Shown in pieces: positions 56,959-64,000 of a stretch of DNA of 64,000 bases (positions are counted from its first letter, which is position 1; the number at the start of each line of letters is the position of its first letter). The notes beneath the pieces were generated by a model, which was not told the origin of the DNA, ran no database searches, and saw nothing but the letters and a program-made list of their open reading frames with translations. This DNA comes from Pseudarthrobacter psychrotolerans. Its GTDB lineage: Bacteria; Actinomycetota; Actinomycetes; Actinomycetales; Micrococcaceae. The stretch covers positions 2,666,001 through 2,730,000 of the forward strand of contig NZ_CP047898.1 of the NCBI RefSeq assembly GCF_009911795.1, written 5' to 3'. The position numbers and the translations under genes were made by a program.

Positions 56959-57695
56959 CGGCGGTGCTGCAGGCGCCCAGCCAGGAACGCCGGGCCGTCC
57001 TGTCCAGGCGGATCCGCCTGTTAGCAGCCGCGACCATCACGTACAACGTCATCGAAGCCGTGGCGGCCCTCTGGGCCGGCGGTGTCGCCGATTCCTCGGC
57101 TCTGATCGGCTTCGGGCTGGACTCGGTCATCGAGGTGACCTCCGCCCTTGCCCTGTCGTGGCAGTTCTCCGCCAAGGACCCGGAACGGCGTGAGCACCTG
57201 ACCTTGCGGATCATCGCGATCTCCTTCTTCGCCCTCGCGGCCTTCGTGGCCGTGGACGCCGTCCGGTCCCTCACCGGCGGAGGGGAAGCACAGCACTCCA
57301 CCCCGGGCATCGTCATCGCGGCCCTGAGCCTGGCGATCATGCCGGTCCTGTCTTGGGCGCAGCGCCGGGCCGGACGGGAACTCGGTTCCCGGACAGCTGT
57401 CGCTGATTCCAAGCAGACCCTGCTGTGCACGTACCTTTCAGCTGTCCTGCTGGTCGGCCTGGTCCTGAACAGCGCCCTGGGTTGGTGGTGGGCCGACGCC
57501 GGCGCCGCCCTGGTCATCGCCGGGATCGCTATCCGCGAAGGCATCAACGCCTGGCGCGGCGACGTCTGCTGCACCGTCCCCGGCGCCGGCGCGAATCACG
57601 CAGCAGACGATGATGACTGCTGCGCAGGCTGCGGGACGGACGCCAAGCCGGCACCGGCGAGCATCGCTCTCGGTCAGGGACCGGAAGGTCGATGA
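56955..57695 (+). CDS. Cation diffusion facilitator-type transporter
   Basis: 246-residue membrane protein with six helices, resembling the CDF superfamily (LLAAATITYNVIEAVAALWAGG with FGLDSVIEVTSALALSW). The C-terminal tail is rich in Cys, Asp and His (GDVCCTVPGAG, DDDDCCAGCG), suited to binding soft metals. It is coupled to cmtR (ATGA overlap), so it is probably a Cd/Pb/Zn exporter induced by metal. Confidence 0.85.
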   Translation: MTAVLQAPSQERRAVLSRRIRLLAAATITYNVIEAVAALWAGGVADSSALIGFGLDSVIEVTSALALSWQFSAKDPERREHLTLRIIAISFFALAAFVAVDAVRSLTGGGEAQHSTPGIVIAALSLAIMPVLSWAQRRAGRELGSRTAVADSKQTLLCTYLSAVLLVGLVLNSALGWWWADAGAALVIAGIAIREGINAWRGDVCCTVPGAGANHAADDDDCCAGCGTDAKPAPASIALGQGPEGR

Positions 57696-57723
57696 ACCGG
57701 TTTCTTTGCTGGGGAGGAAAGCG

Positions 57724-58644
57724 ATGAGCGGACACAACCACGCCCACGGCGCCACCGATGCGGCCAGCCAGCGCGGGAAGCTCATCATCGTTTTCTGCAT
57801 CACCTTTACAGTCATGGCCGCGGAGATCATCGGCTCCATCCTGACCGGCAGCCTGGCCCTGCTGGCCGATGCCGGACACATGTTCACCGACTCCGCCGGT
57901 CTGCTGATCGCCCTGATCGCAGCGTCGCTGGCGCTCAAACCCGCCACGCTGAAACGGACCTGGGGTTACAAGAGGGCTGAGATCGTCGCGGCCGCCGGGC
58001 AGGCAGCCCTGCTCCTGGGCGTGGGCGGGTTCGTCATCATCGAAGGCATCCGCCGCCTCTTCGACCCGCCGGAAATCGGGGGCGCCACCATGCTCTGGTT
58101 CGGCATCATCGGCCTGGCCGGCAACGCCATCGGCCTGATCGTGTTGGCCTCGGGCCGGAAGAATAACTTCAACATGCGCGCCGCATTCCTGGAAGTCCTC
58201 AACGACGCCCTCGGATCGGTCGCGGTCATTCTCGCCGCGGTCATCATCGCCGTCACCGGATGGGTGCAGGCCGACGCCGTCGTGTCCCTGCTGATTGGTG
58301 CGCTGATCATTCCCCGGACCCTGAAGCTACTCCGCGAAACGGTGCATGTGCTGATGGAGAACGCCCCGGTAGGCCTGAACCTCGCGGAGGTCCGCGACCA
58401 TATCCTGGCCCTGCCGCACGTCATCGACGTCCATGACCTGCACGCGTCCCTCGTCGGATCCGGCACACCGGTACTCTCGGCACACGTCACAGTCGAGGAC
58501 CCCTGCATGCGGGACGGTCACGCCGCCACCATCCTGGCGGACCTGCAGCGCTGCGTCGCCCAGCATTTCGAAGTCAGCGTCGAACACTCCACTTTTCAGA
58601 TAGAACCAGCCGCCCACCGCGACCAGGAAAGCATCCCCCACTAA
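57724..58644 (+). CDS. CDF-family cation efflux protein (CzcD type)
   Basis: 306 residues, six helices. The start MSGHNHAHG is His-rich, and metal-site segments are LLADAGHMFTDSAGL (HxxxD) in helix 2 and EVLNDALGSVAVI (the second Asp pair) in helix 5. A cytoplasmic CDF C-terminal domain follows. GGGAGGAAAG supports the ATG at 57724. It follows the first CDF gene by 28 bp, likely one metal-induced operon exporting zinc or cadmium. Confidence 0.93.
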   Translation: MSGHNHAHGATDAASQRGKLIIVFCITFTVMAAEIIGSILTGSLALLADAGHMFTDSAGLLIALIAASLALKPATLKRTWGYKRAEIVAAAGQAALLLGVGGFVIIEGIRRLFDPPEIGGATMLWFGIIGLAGNAIGLIVLASGRKNNFNMRAAFLEVLNDALGSVAVILAAVIIAVTGWVQADAVVSLLIGALIIPRTLKLLRETVHVLMENAPVGLNLAEVRDHILALPHVIDVHDLHASLVGSGTPVLSAHVTVEDPCMRDGHAATILADLQRCVAQHFEVSVEHSTFQIEPAAHRDQESIPH

Positions 58645-59376
58645 ATGACACAGGCACGACCCTCGACTTCTCAGACCACCGACCCGGCACGGAAAATCCG
58701 TGTTGTTCTCTGGATCCTCCTCGGCGCTATCGTCGGCGCCGGCCTGATCTGGTACGCGGTGTTCACCGCCAACAAACCCGAACCGGACGCACTGCAGCCC
58801 GTATCGGACGCACAGCTGGTCCGGGACGACAGCCACCGCCTCACCACACCGGCCACGGAGAAGGCCCAACTCGTGGAATTCCTGGACTTCGAGTGCGAGG
58901 CCTGCCGCGCAGCCGCGCCCCTGGTGAAGGAGCTGAAGAAGGAATACGGGGACCGGATCACCTTCGTCAACCGCTACTTCCCCCTCCCCGGCCACAAGAA
59001 CTCCGGGCAGGCCGCCCTGGCTGTGGAAGCAGCAGCCCAGCAGGGCAAGTACGAGGAAATGGCAGCCAAAATGTTCGAAACCCAGCCGCAGTGGGGCGAA
59101 AAGCAGGACTTCCAAAACGCACTGTTCAGGACCTTCGCCGAAGAACTCGGGCTGGACATGGACAAATACGACGCGGCCATGGCCGCCGACGAGACCAAGG
59201 AACGGATCCGCAAAGACATTGCCGACGGCCAAGCCCTCGGCGTGACCGGGACCCCCACGTTCTTCCTCAACGGAGAAAAACTCATCCTGAACACCGAAGA
59301 CCAGTTCCGCCAGCTGCTCAACGACGCCGCCGCCGACCGATCCGACTCGTCCTGGCCCTCGCCGCGGCAGCAATGA
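58645..59376 (+). CDS. DsbA-like thioredoxin-fold protein, membrane-anchored
   Basis: 243 residues. One N-terminal helix (VVLWILLGAIVGAGLIWYAVF) anchors an extracytoplasmic thioredoxin domain with the redox motif FECEAC (Cys-Glu-Ala-Cys) and the cis-Pro loop GVTGTPTFFLNG. It starts directly after the CDF stop. The last about 15 residues (DRSDSSWPSPRQQ) overlap a copC-like fragment in another frame and look like a fusion junction, so the natural C-terminus may be shortened or altered. It may act on thiols of metal-island proteins. Confidence 0.85.
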   Translation: MTQARPSTSQTTDPARKIRVVLWILLGAIVGAGLIWYAVFTANKPEPDALQPVSDAQLVRDDSHRLTTPATEKAQLVEFLDFECEACRAAAPLVKELKKEYGDRITFVNRYFPLPGHKNSGQAALAVEAAAQQGKYEEMAAKMFETQPQWGEKQDFQNALFRTFAEELGLDMDKYDAAMAADETKERIRKDIADGQALGVTGTPTFFLNGEKLILNTEDQFRQLLNDAAADRSDSSWPSPRQQ

Positions 59377-59605
59377 TCCCCGCCCTCGCCGCTGCACCGG
59401 CACAGGCCCACGACGCCCTGCAATCAACGACACCGGCCAGGGACAGCACCGTCACCGACAGTACGGGCAAGACCCTCAGTGACGGCAAAGTCAGCGTTGT
59501 GGACGCCACGCAATGGGCCGGTGGTCGGCATGATCGCGGCCGCGGTCCTGTCCTCGCCGGGTCCGCGTTTGCCCTGTCCGAACGGGCCAGACGTCGGGTT
59601 GCTGG
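59337..59605 (+). pseudogene. Remnant of a copC-like copper-resistance gene
   Basis: In one frame the DNA encodes a signal-like segment (LVLALAAAAMIPALAAAPAQA) followed by HDALQSTTPARDSTVTD, which resembles the start of CopC proteins (mature His then a beta-sandwich). The copper-site core is missing. After about 60 codons the reading is broken, and a short membrane-like tail (LAGSAFALSERARRR) appears around 59550. This looks like a gene with an internal deletion. Confidence is limited because the match is short. Confidence 0.45.
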
Positions 59606-60053
59606 CGAGACGTTTGGGAGTGAGCATGTCCACGGTCTCGGAAGGGATCGGGAAGCTGGCCCGCCAGGGCCCTGTCACCCACACCAGGTACAGCAGCGTC
59701 AGCCTCACCACCGCCGGCCGCGCGTGGGGGCTGGTTATGGTCCGGCGGCACAGGATCCTGGAAACCTTCCTGGTCTGGGCCCCGGATACTCCTGGGATGA
59801 GGTCCACGACGAAGCCGAAGCGCTCGAGCATGCCGTCTCTGAGAAGCTGATCGCCAGGATGGATCAGCTGCTGGGTCACCCGGTGGCGGACCCCCACGGT
59901 GACCCCATCCCCACGCCCGACGGACGGCTGGACCAGCCCGCGGCCAGCCAGCTCACCACTGCAGGCCCAGGTGACCAGGTGATCATCTGCCGTGTATCCG
60001 ATGCCGATCCGGTACCGGCTCTCCAGAGGGATCAGCAGGAGTATCAGGCCTGA
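59590..60053 (+). pseudogene. Remnant of a DtxR/MntR-family regulator
   Basis: The reading DVGLLARRLGVSMSTVSEGIGKL followed by MVRRHRILETFLVWA matches the DNA-binding domain of DtxR/MntR proteins. After a frame change at CCCC (59780-59783), YSWDEVHDEAEALEHAV, DPHGDPIPTPDG and RVSDADPV follow, the metal-binding and dimerisation segment. The first about 20 residues of the helix-turn-helix domain and the C-terminal domain are absent, and the upstream joint runs into the copC remnant. It lies convergent to mntH, whose regulator it presumably once was. Confidence 0.65.
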
Positions 60054-61293
60054 CCTGTGATGGTGAGGACGATCAGGACACAGTTCAGGCCCACGATCAG
60101 CGTGGCGCTGGTCCAGCCCGCGATCTTCAGCGGCATCGAGTCAGTGTGGATCCCCATCACCTCACGTTTCCCGGTCAGCCGGATCAACGGAATCAGCGCG
60201 AACGGGATGCCGAAGCTCAGCAGCACCTGACTCAGCACCAGGGCAACGGTAGGCTCAATCCCCGCACCAAGGATCAGCAGGGCCGGGATCAGCGTGATCA
60301 CCCTGCGGGTCAGCAGCGGTACCCGCAGCTTCAAAAGACCACCCATGATCGTGGCGCCCGCGTAGCAGCCAACCGAGGTCGAGGCCAGACCCGACGCCAG
60401 CAGCCCGATCGCGAAAACCACCCCAATCACCGGGCCAAGGGCGGACGTGACGGCGGCATGGGCGCCGGCGATGGTGTCCGTTCCCTCGATGCCACGGAGG
60501 CTGGACGCGGCCAGCAGGAGCATCGCGATGTTGACGACCCCGGCAAGCATCAGGGCGCCGGCCACATCGAAACGGGTCGCGCGTATCAGCCGTGTCCGCT
60601 CGGCCGGGTCCTCGGAAAAGCCGTGCCTGTCCCGGGCAAGGGCCGAATGCAGGTAAATGGCGTGCGGCATGACGGTCGCCCGAGCATGCTGGCTGCCAGA
60701 AGGACGGTGTCCGTTCCCTCGAAACGGGGAAGCAGGCCGCTCAGGGCGCTCCCCGCGTCAGGGGGATTAACGAACAGCCCCGACACGAAACCAACCGCGA
60801 TCACACCCAGGAGGATCAGGATTGCGTACTCGAAGGACTTCTGGCCCCGGGAGGACTGCAGCGCCAGCAGCAACATGGACGCAAGTCCGATAATGACCCC
60901 TCCGGCCAGCAGCGGAACCCCGAACAGCAGGTTCAGCGCCACCGCCCCGCCGATAACTTCGGCCATGTCCGTCGCGCCCGCGACGACTTCAGCCTGGGCC
61001 CAGTACAGACGTCGGCGGCCGTTTCCCAGCCGCTTGCCCATGATCTCGGGAAGGCTCAGACCTGTAGCCAGGCCCAGCTTCGCTGACTGGTACTGCACCA
61101 GCACGGCCATAGCATTGGCGGCCACCAGAACCCAGACCAGCAAATACCCGTAACTGGCGCCCGCCGTGAGGTTCGCTGCAACGTTGCCTGGATCCACGTA
61201 AGCGATCGCAGCAACGAACGCAGGTCCCATCAGCAGCAGGCGGGACCATCGCTTCCCGGTTGCCGGCCGTGCTTGGAGTGTGGGGATAGCCAT
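60044..61293 (-). CDS. mntH: NRAMP-type Mn(II)/divalent metal transporter MntH (frameshifted)
   Basis: About 415 residues after repair, 11 helices. The metal-binding motif of helix 1 is seen as AYVDPGNVAANLTAGASYGY (Asp-Pro-Gly-Asn) and that of helix 6 as GATVMPHAIYLHSAL (Met-Pro-His). The two segments are in different frames, joined at CCC (60679-60681); one extra base gives LGATVMPHAIY. The ATG at 61293 has GAGGA upstream. It is preceded by an MntR-type operator and convergent with a decayed MntR gene. Confidence 0.88.
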
Positions 61294-61344
61294 CGGAGTC
61301 CTCATCATTGCGGGGCGTGCTGATACCACCGAGGATAGCTGATG

Positions 61345-61360
61345 TTTAGGTACACCGAAA
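61345..61360. promoter_or_regulatory. MntR/DtxR-type operator upstream of mntH
   Basis: TTTAGGTACACCGAAA is an inverted repeat TTT(A/C)GG-N4-CC(G/T)AAA with one mismatch, of the size used by DtxR-family repressors. It lies about 50 bp upstream of mntH and overlaps a plausible promoter, so manganese-dependent repression is likely if an intact MntR exists elsewhere. Confidence 0.6.
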
Positions 61361-61762
61361 AGTAACATTTCGGCTTTCCTGGCCAGTGGTGCCGGGGCGG
61401 CTTCACCATTCGCGCGGATGGCTTGCGAAGACCAGATGAGCGTTTTGGAAAACAGCAGTTTATGGATCGCGGCAGCATCCGCCCCGCGCAGTGAATACGC
61501 ACCCATCGAAGCTCGCGGCCAAGTCTTCATCTGGGCACCGCTTCTGCTGGCGACAGCACTCACAGCAGCTGCTGCGACCACCAGCATCATCGAGCGATCC
61601 CGTCCACGCTGGTTCAAGCACTAGCCCGCCTGAATTCAACAACACCCTCGGCACGGCATACCCGCAGCGCGTCGGGGCGCGTGCCAAAAAGCGTGCCAAA
61701 TAGCTCTGCGATTCACAGCGAGAGCGATTGATGTTTACCAATCGGATGCTAGGTTGAGCGCC
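61361..61762. other. Intergenic region of about 400 bp without a supported gene
   Basis: A 68-codon open frame (61418-61624) exists, but it has no ribosome-binding site and no recognisable content. Near 61677-61700 GCGTGCCAAA occurs twice in tandem (GTGCCAAAAAGCGTGCCAAA). I see no tRNA or integrase. This lower-GC spacer may be the scar of an earlier rearrangement. Confidence 0.45.
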
Positions 61763-62515
61763 ATGACTGATCCCAACACGCCACCCGCCCGTGGCGGAGC
61801 GTCCGTTCTCAGAACCAATTCGCCGATCGGACGGCAGTCCTTCGACCGCTTGATCAACGATCTGGCAACTAATCAACCACGAACGGTCTTGGACCATGGG
61901 TGCGGATGGGGTGGAATGCTCCTGGACATCCTCGAGGCGATGCCGAATACCAGCGGCACGGGCATTGACATCAAGGAGTCCTACATTGAGCAGGCCCGGA
62001 TGGCAGCCAAGCAACGGGGGCTTGCTGACCGGGTCGTATTCCAGGCGGAATCGTCTGCGGATTACGCGGCGAGCGCTGACCTCGTGCTCAACGTAGGTTC
62101 GTACCAGGCTTTTGGGACGATCAGCGAAGCCCTGTCCCGTCTTCGCAGCTCGACCACGCCTTCCGGACGTCTGGTTTTTGGTGCCGAGTTCTGGTCTGTT
62201 GTCCCAACCGATAATCAGTTGGCTCACATGTGGCCAGGGACAACGGTTGATGATGCTTTACTCCTTCCCGACCTTGTCGAGAAGGTCGCCGGCGCCGGGT
62301 GGCGTGTTCTGGATCTGCGGACCTCAACCAGTCAGGAATGGGAAGAATTTGAGTGCGGCCATCTCCGAAATCGGGAGCAGTGGCTTGTGACTCACCCCGA
62401 GCACGAGGCGGCGACAGAAATCCGGGACGAGTTGGATAAGGCAAGAATGATGTGGTTGCGCGGTCACCGGGACGTCATGGGATTCGTCACCTTCATTCTC
62501 GCCAAGGACGGGTGA
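61763..62515 (+). CDS. SAM-dependent methyltransferase
   Basis: 250-residue class I methyltransferase. The SAM motif is VLDHGCGWGGMLLDIL, motif II GTGIDIKESYIEQAR, and motif III ADLVLNVGSYQAFG. It is followed by a Trp-rich segment (FWSVVPTDNQLAHMWPG). The substrate cannot be predicted. The base composition is slightly lower in GC than its neighbours, in keeping with transfer. It is a single gene ended by a terminator. Confidence 0.88.
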   Translation: MTDPNTPPARGGASVLRTNSPIGRQSFDRLINDLATNQPRTVLDHGCGWGGMLLDILEAMPNTSGTGIDIKESYIEQARMAAKQRGLADRVVFQAESSADYAASADLVLNVGSYQAFGTISEALSRLRSSTTPSGRLVFGAEFWSVVPTDNQLAHMWPGTTVDDALLLPDLVEKVAGAGWRVLDLRTSTSQEWEEFECGHLRNREQWLVTHPEHEAATEIRDELDKARMMWLRGHRDVMGFVTFILAKDG

Positions 62516-62576
62516 TCAGACGCCGAACGACCATTGTGGGCGGAGGATCCTGGTGCGGCCCACCTTAAACAGCTAA

Positions 62577-62606
62577 GCGCCCGGCCGGGATATCCGGGCC
62601 GGGCGC
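62577..62606. terminator. Bidirectional terminator
   Basis: A 10-bp stem GCGCCCGGCC (62577-62586 with 62597-62606) with an internal GGATATCC tip. It lies between the convergent methyltransferase and rraA-type genes. Confidence 0.82.
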
Positions 62607-62613
62607 GTGGAGC

Positions 62614-63261
62614 TTATTCCATGCCGCCGGGAAGAACCGTGCCGATGGCCTCTCCCGAACGCAGGCGTCGCAGGATGTCCGGCTCAGCACGGTCCGTTGA
62701 CAAGCCCAGGTCAACAATGGCGGCGGCCTCTTCGGGCGACAGAACCAGGACACCGTTGTCGTCGGCCATCACGACGTCGCCGGGGTTCACCATCACCCCG
62801 CCACACAGCACAGGAACATTTACCGCACTGTTGGCATCGAGCTTGCGCTTAGCAGTGAGGACACTGGTTCCGCGGGCGAACACCGGAAGCCCCGCGCTCC
62901 GGAGTTCCACGATGTCGGTCACCACCCCGTCCACGACGATCCCCGCGGCACCGGCGCACTGGGCTGCACACGCGGTGACAGCACCCACAGGTGCATGAGT
63001 GGCGTCATGCCCTGTTTCGATGACAAGAACATCGCCAGGTTCAAGAAGCGCCAGCGCCCGGTTCGTGGCGAAGGCATCCGCGGAGGCAATTCGAACGGTC
63101 ACGGCCCGGCCAACAAGGTGGACGTTAGGGAGCATCGAACGGATGCCCGGGTCGAGGAACCCTTCCTCCAGGAAATGCCCGATGGTGGGAAAGCTCACGG
63201 ACTGAAGCCGGCTGACCAGCTCAGCATCTAGGGTCTGGGTCAGACGAACTGTGCCGTTCAT
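62614..63261 (-). CDS. RraA-family protein (4-hydroxy-4-methyl-2-oxoglutarate aldolase-like)
   Basis: 215 residues from the ATG at 63261. Typical motifs are GDVLVIETGHDATHAPVGAVTA, GIVVDGVVTDIVELRSAGLPVFARG and NPGDVVMADDNGVLVLSPEEA. The family includes HMG/CHA aldolases, oxaloacetate decarboxylases and the RNase E inhibitor RraA. Here the two ridA genes upstream (4-bp overlap) point to a metabolic enzyme in a catabolic route. Confidence 0.88.
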   Translation of the reverse strand: MNGTVRLTQTLDAELVSRLQSVSFPTIGHFLEEGFLDPGIRSMLPNVHLVGRAVTVRIASADAFATNRALALLEPGDVLVIETGHDATHAPVGAVTACAAQCAGAAGIVVDGVVTDIVELRSAGLPVFARGTSVLTAKRKLDANSAVNVPVLCGGVMVNPGDVVMADDNGVLVLSPEEAAAIVDLGLSTDRAEPDILRRLRSGEAIGTVLPGGME

Positions 63262-63647
63262 GAGCTGCTGCCTTCCTTCATGACAGCTATGCACTGAATC
63301 TCGAAGGAGAAATCCCAGATCCCCACGCAGATGGATGTGAGTGCAGGTGCACGGGAACCGAAAACGTCTGCATAGATGCGGCGGTACTCCTCGTCCTGGC
63401 TCTGGTCGGATATGTACACGGTCGCGTTGACAACGTGGTCAAGGCTGGAGCCTGCCCCCTCAAGTACGGTTTGGAGATTGGCCAGCACCTGGCGGACCTT
63501 CCCTTCAAAGTCCGCCGGCCGATGGTCCGTTCCGGCGATCAGTGGAATCTGGCCTGTGGTGAAGACGAATCCCCCTGCAACCACAGCTTGGGAGAACGGT
63601 CCCACCGATGCAGCCATCCCTGGAAATGTAGCCAGTCGCGTCAGCAT
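63258..63647 (-). CDS. RidA-family protein
   Basis: 129-residue member of the YjgF/YER057c/UK114 (RidA) family of enamine/imine deaminases. Pattern: VGPFSQAVVAGGFVFTTGQIPLIAGT at the N-terminus, VRQVLANLQTVLEGAGSSLDHVVNATVYI, and FEIQCIAVM at the end. The usual RidA catalytic Arg near the C-terminus (in CxVxARVAVxxL contexts) is not seen; the corresponding segment ends SICVGIWDFSFEIQCIAV. It is therefore likely a non-canonical RidA subfamily. Start ATG at 63647, overlapping the preceding ridA by 7 bp. Confidence 0.85.
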   Translation of the reverse strand: MLTRLATFPGMAASVGPFSQAVVAGGFVFTTGQIPLIAGTDHRPADFEGKVRQVLANLQTVLEGAGSSLDHVVNATVYISDQSQDEEYRRIYADVFGSRAPALTSICVGIWDFSFEIQCIAVMKEGSSS

Positions 63648-64000
63648 GCCTGCACCGCTTCCTGGGTAGCTGAGACCAATTTCGGGTCGTCCGTCAATAG
63701 GCCGTGGGGCGGTCCGTCCGTCACGAACGCAATGCATTCGATTTCCAGCGCTATGTCCCAGATGCCAACGCAGCATGAAGTGCGGGCCGGCAACGTTGAC
63801 CCGAAAGCCTCGGCGTACACCCCGTTGTATTCAGCCAACTGCTCCGGGTCCGTCAAGTAGGTGGTGACCTTCGCGACGTGGGCGAGATCGGAGCCCGCTT
63901 CAAGGAGGATGGCTTCCAGGTTGGTCAGGGTCTGGCGGACTTTTCCGGCGAAGTCCTCCGGCTGGTCCTGCATGCTGGTCCGGGCCGGGATCTGGCCTGA
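63641..64000 (-). CDS. RidA-family protein, N-terminus outside window
   Basis: At least 119 residues of a second RidA protein, directly upstream of and clearly paralogous to the first (FAGKVRQTLTNLEAILLEAGSDLAHVAKVTTYL; RTSCCVGIWDIALEIECIAFV). The visible start SGQIPARTS is the family motif, so about 30 residues are missing. Same atypical C-terminus as its partner. Part of the ridA-ridA-rraA operon. Confidence 0.82.
   Translation of the reverse strand, partial: SGQIPARTSMQDQPEDFAGKVRQTLTNLEAILLEAGSDLAHVAKVTTYLTDPEQLAEYNGVYAEAFGSTLPARTSCCVGIWDIALEIECIAFVTDGPPHGLLTDDPKLVSATQEAVQAC

Noticed and set aside
61418..61624. 68-codon gene between mntH and the methyltransferase
   Set aside because: No ribosome-binding site, no recognisable content, and it lies in what looks like a scar region.
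61677..61700. Phage attachment site at the doubled GCGTGCCAAA
   Set aside because: No tRNA, integrase or matching distal copy was seen in the window, so it is only noted in the intergenic entry.

Overview
The window is high-GC actinobacterial DNA, most likely from the Arthrobacter/Pseudarthrobacter group of Micrococcaceae. The assignment rests on gene content (actinobacterial narGHJI-narK, MHS-family transporters, CmtR-like sensor, acyl-lipid desaturase with its own reductase, CUT1 ABC genes without an ATPase) and on high GC with long perfect intergenic hairpins. It is inference, because there is no rRNA or other phylogenetic marker here. I saw no tRNA, rRNA, CRISPR array, insertion sequence or replication origin.

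Layout. 1-4.8 kb: a sugar-acid module (galactonate dehydratase, CUT1 ABC importer, FadR-type regulator). 4.8-8.3 kb: secreted subtilase, sugar-nucleotide-type dehydrogenase, adenylate kinase. 8.4-11.6 kb: an operon of four exported proteins; three have a Tyr-Trp motif after the signal and three share a two-cysteine C-terminal domain. 12.1-19.3 kb: GAF-ANTAR and receiver-only regulators, a glycosidase fragment cut off inside a hairpin repeat, an alpha/beta hydrolase, a desaturase/reductase pair, an LLM oxidoreductase and a YnfA protein. 19.5-27.6 kb: the respiratory nitrate reductase operon narGHJI-narK. 28-31.8 kb: a catabolic cluster (DUF2848, MHS transporter, GntR, nitrilase-type hydrolase) tied together by a shared operator motif. 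32-37.5 kb: amtB with a GlnR-like operator, padR, a bifunctional penicillin-binding protein and DUF1992. 37.6-48.3 kb: an AsnC/M20 peptidase/MHS unit, MarR with a drug exporter, a ModA-like protein, an ArsR-SRPBCC pair, TspO, a DNA alkylation repair protein and a PucR regulator. 48.5-55.9 kb: a tight five-gene catabolic operon (MHS transporter, ThDP enzyme, aldehyde dehydrogenase, amidohydrolase, aminotransferase). 56-62.5 kb: a metal-handling island (CmtR, two CDF exporters, DsbA-like protein, decayed copC and dtxR remnants, mntH) and a methyltransferase. 62.6-64 kb: rraA with two tandem ridA genes, the last one running off the window.

How genes work together. The 48.5-55.9 kb operon reads as a linear route: import an N-acyl or N-formyl amine, release the amine or amino acid, transaminate it to a 2-oxo acid, decarboxylate that to an aldehyde, and oxidise it to a carboxylic acid, with PucR as likely regulator. 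Nitrate respiration and ammonium uptake sit near each other, and the ammonium transporter has GlnR-type boxes. Several regulators have clear palindromes at their own or their target promoters (GntR at 31.0 kb, PadR, MarR, ArsR, and an MntR-type box at mntH).

A striking property of this assembly is that eight otherwise well-conserved genes or gene remnants are interrupted by ten frameshifts. Each is repaired by adding a single G or C to a short G/C run. Systematic homopolymer under-calling is the simplest explanation, so these genes are annotated as probably intact in the organism.
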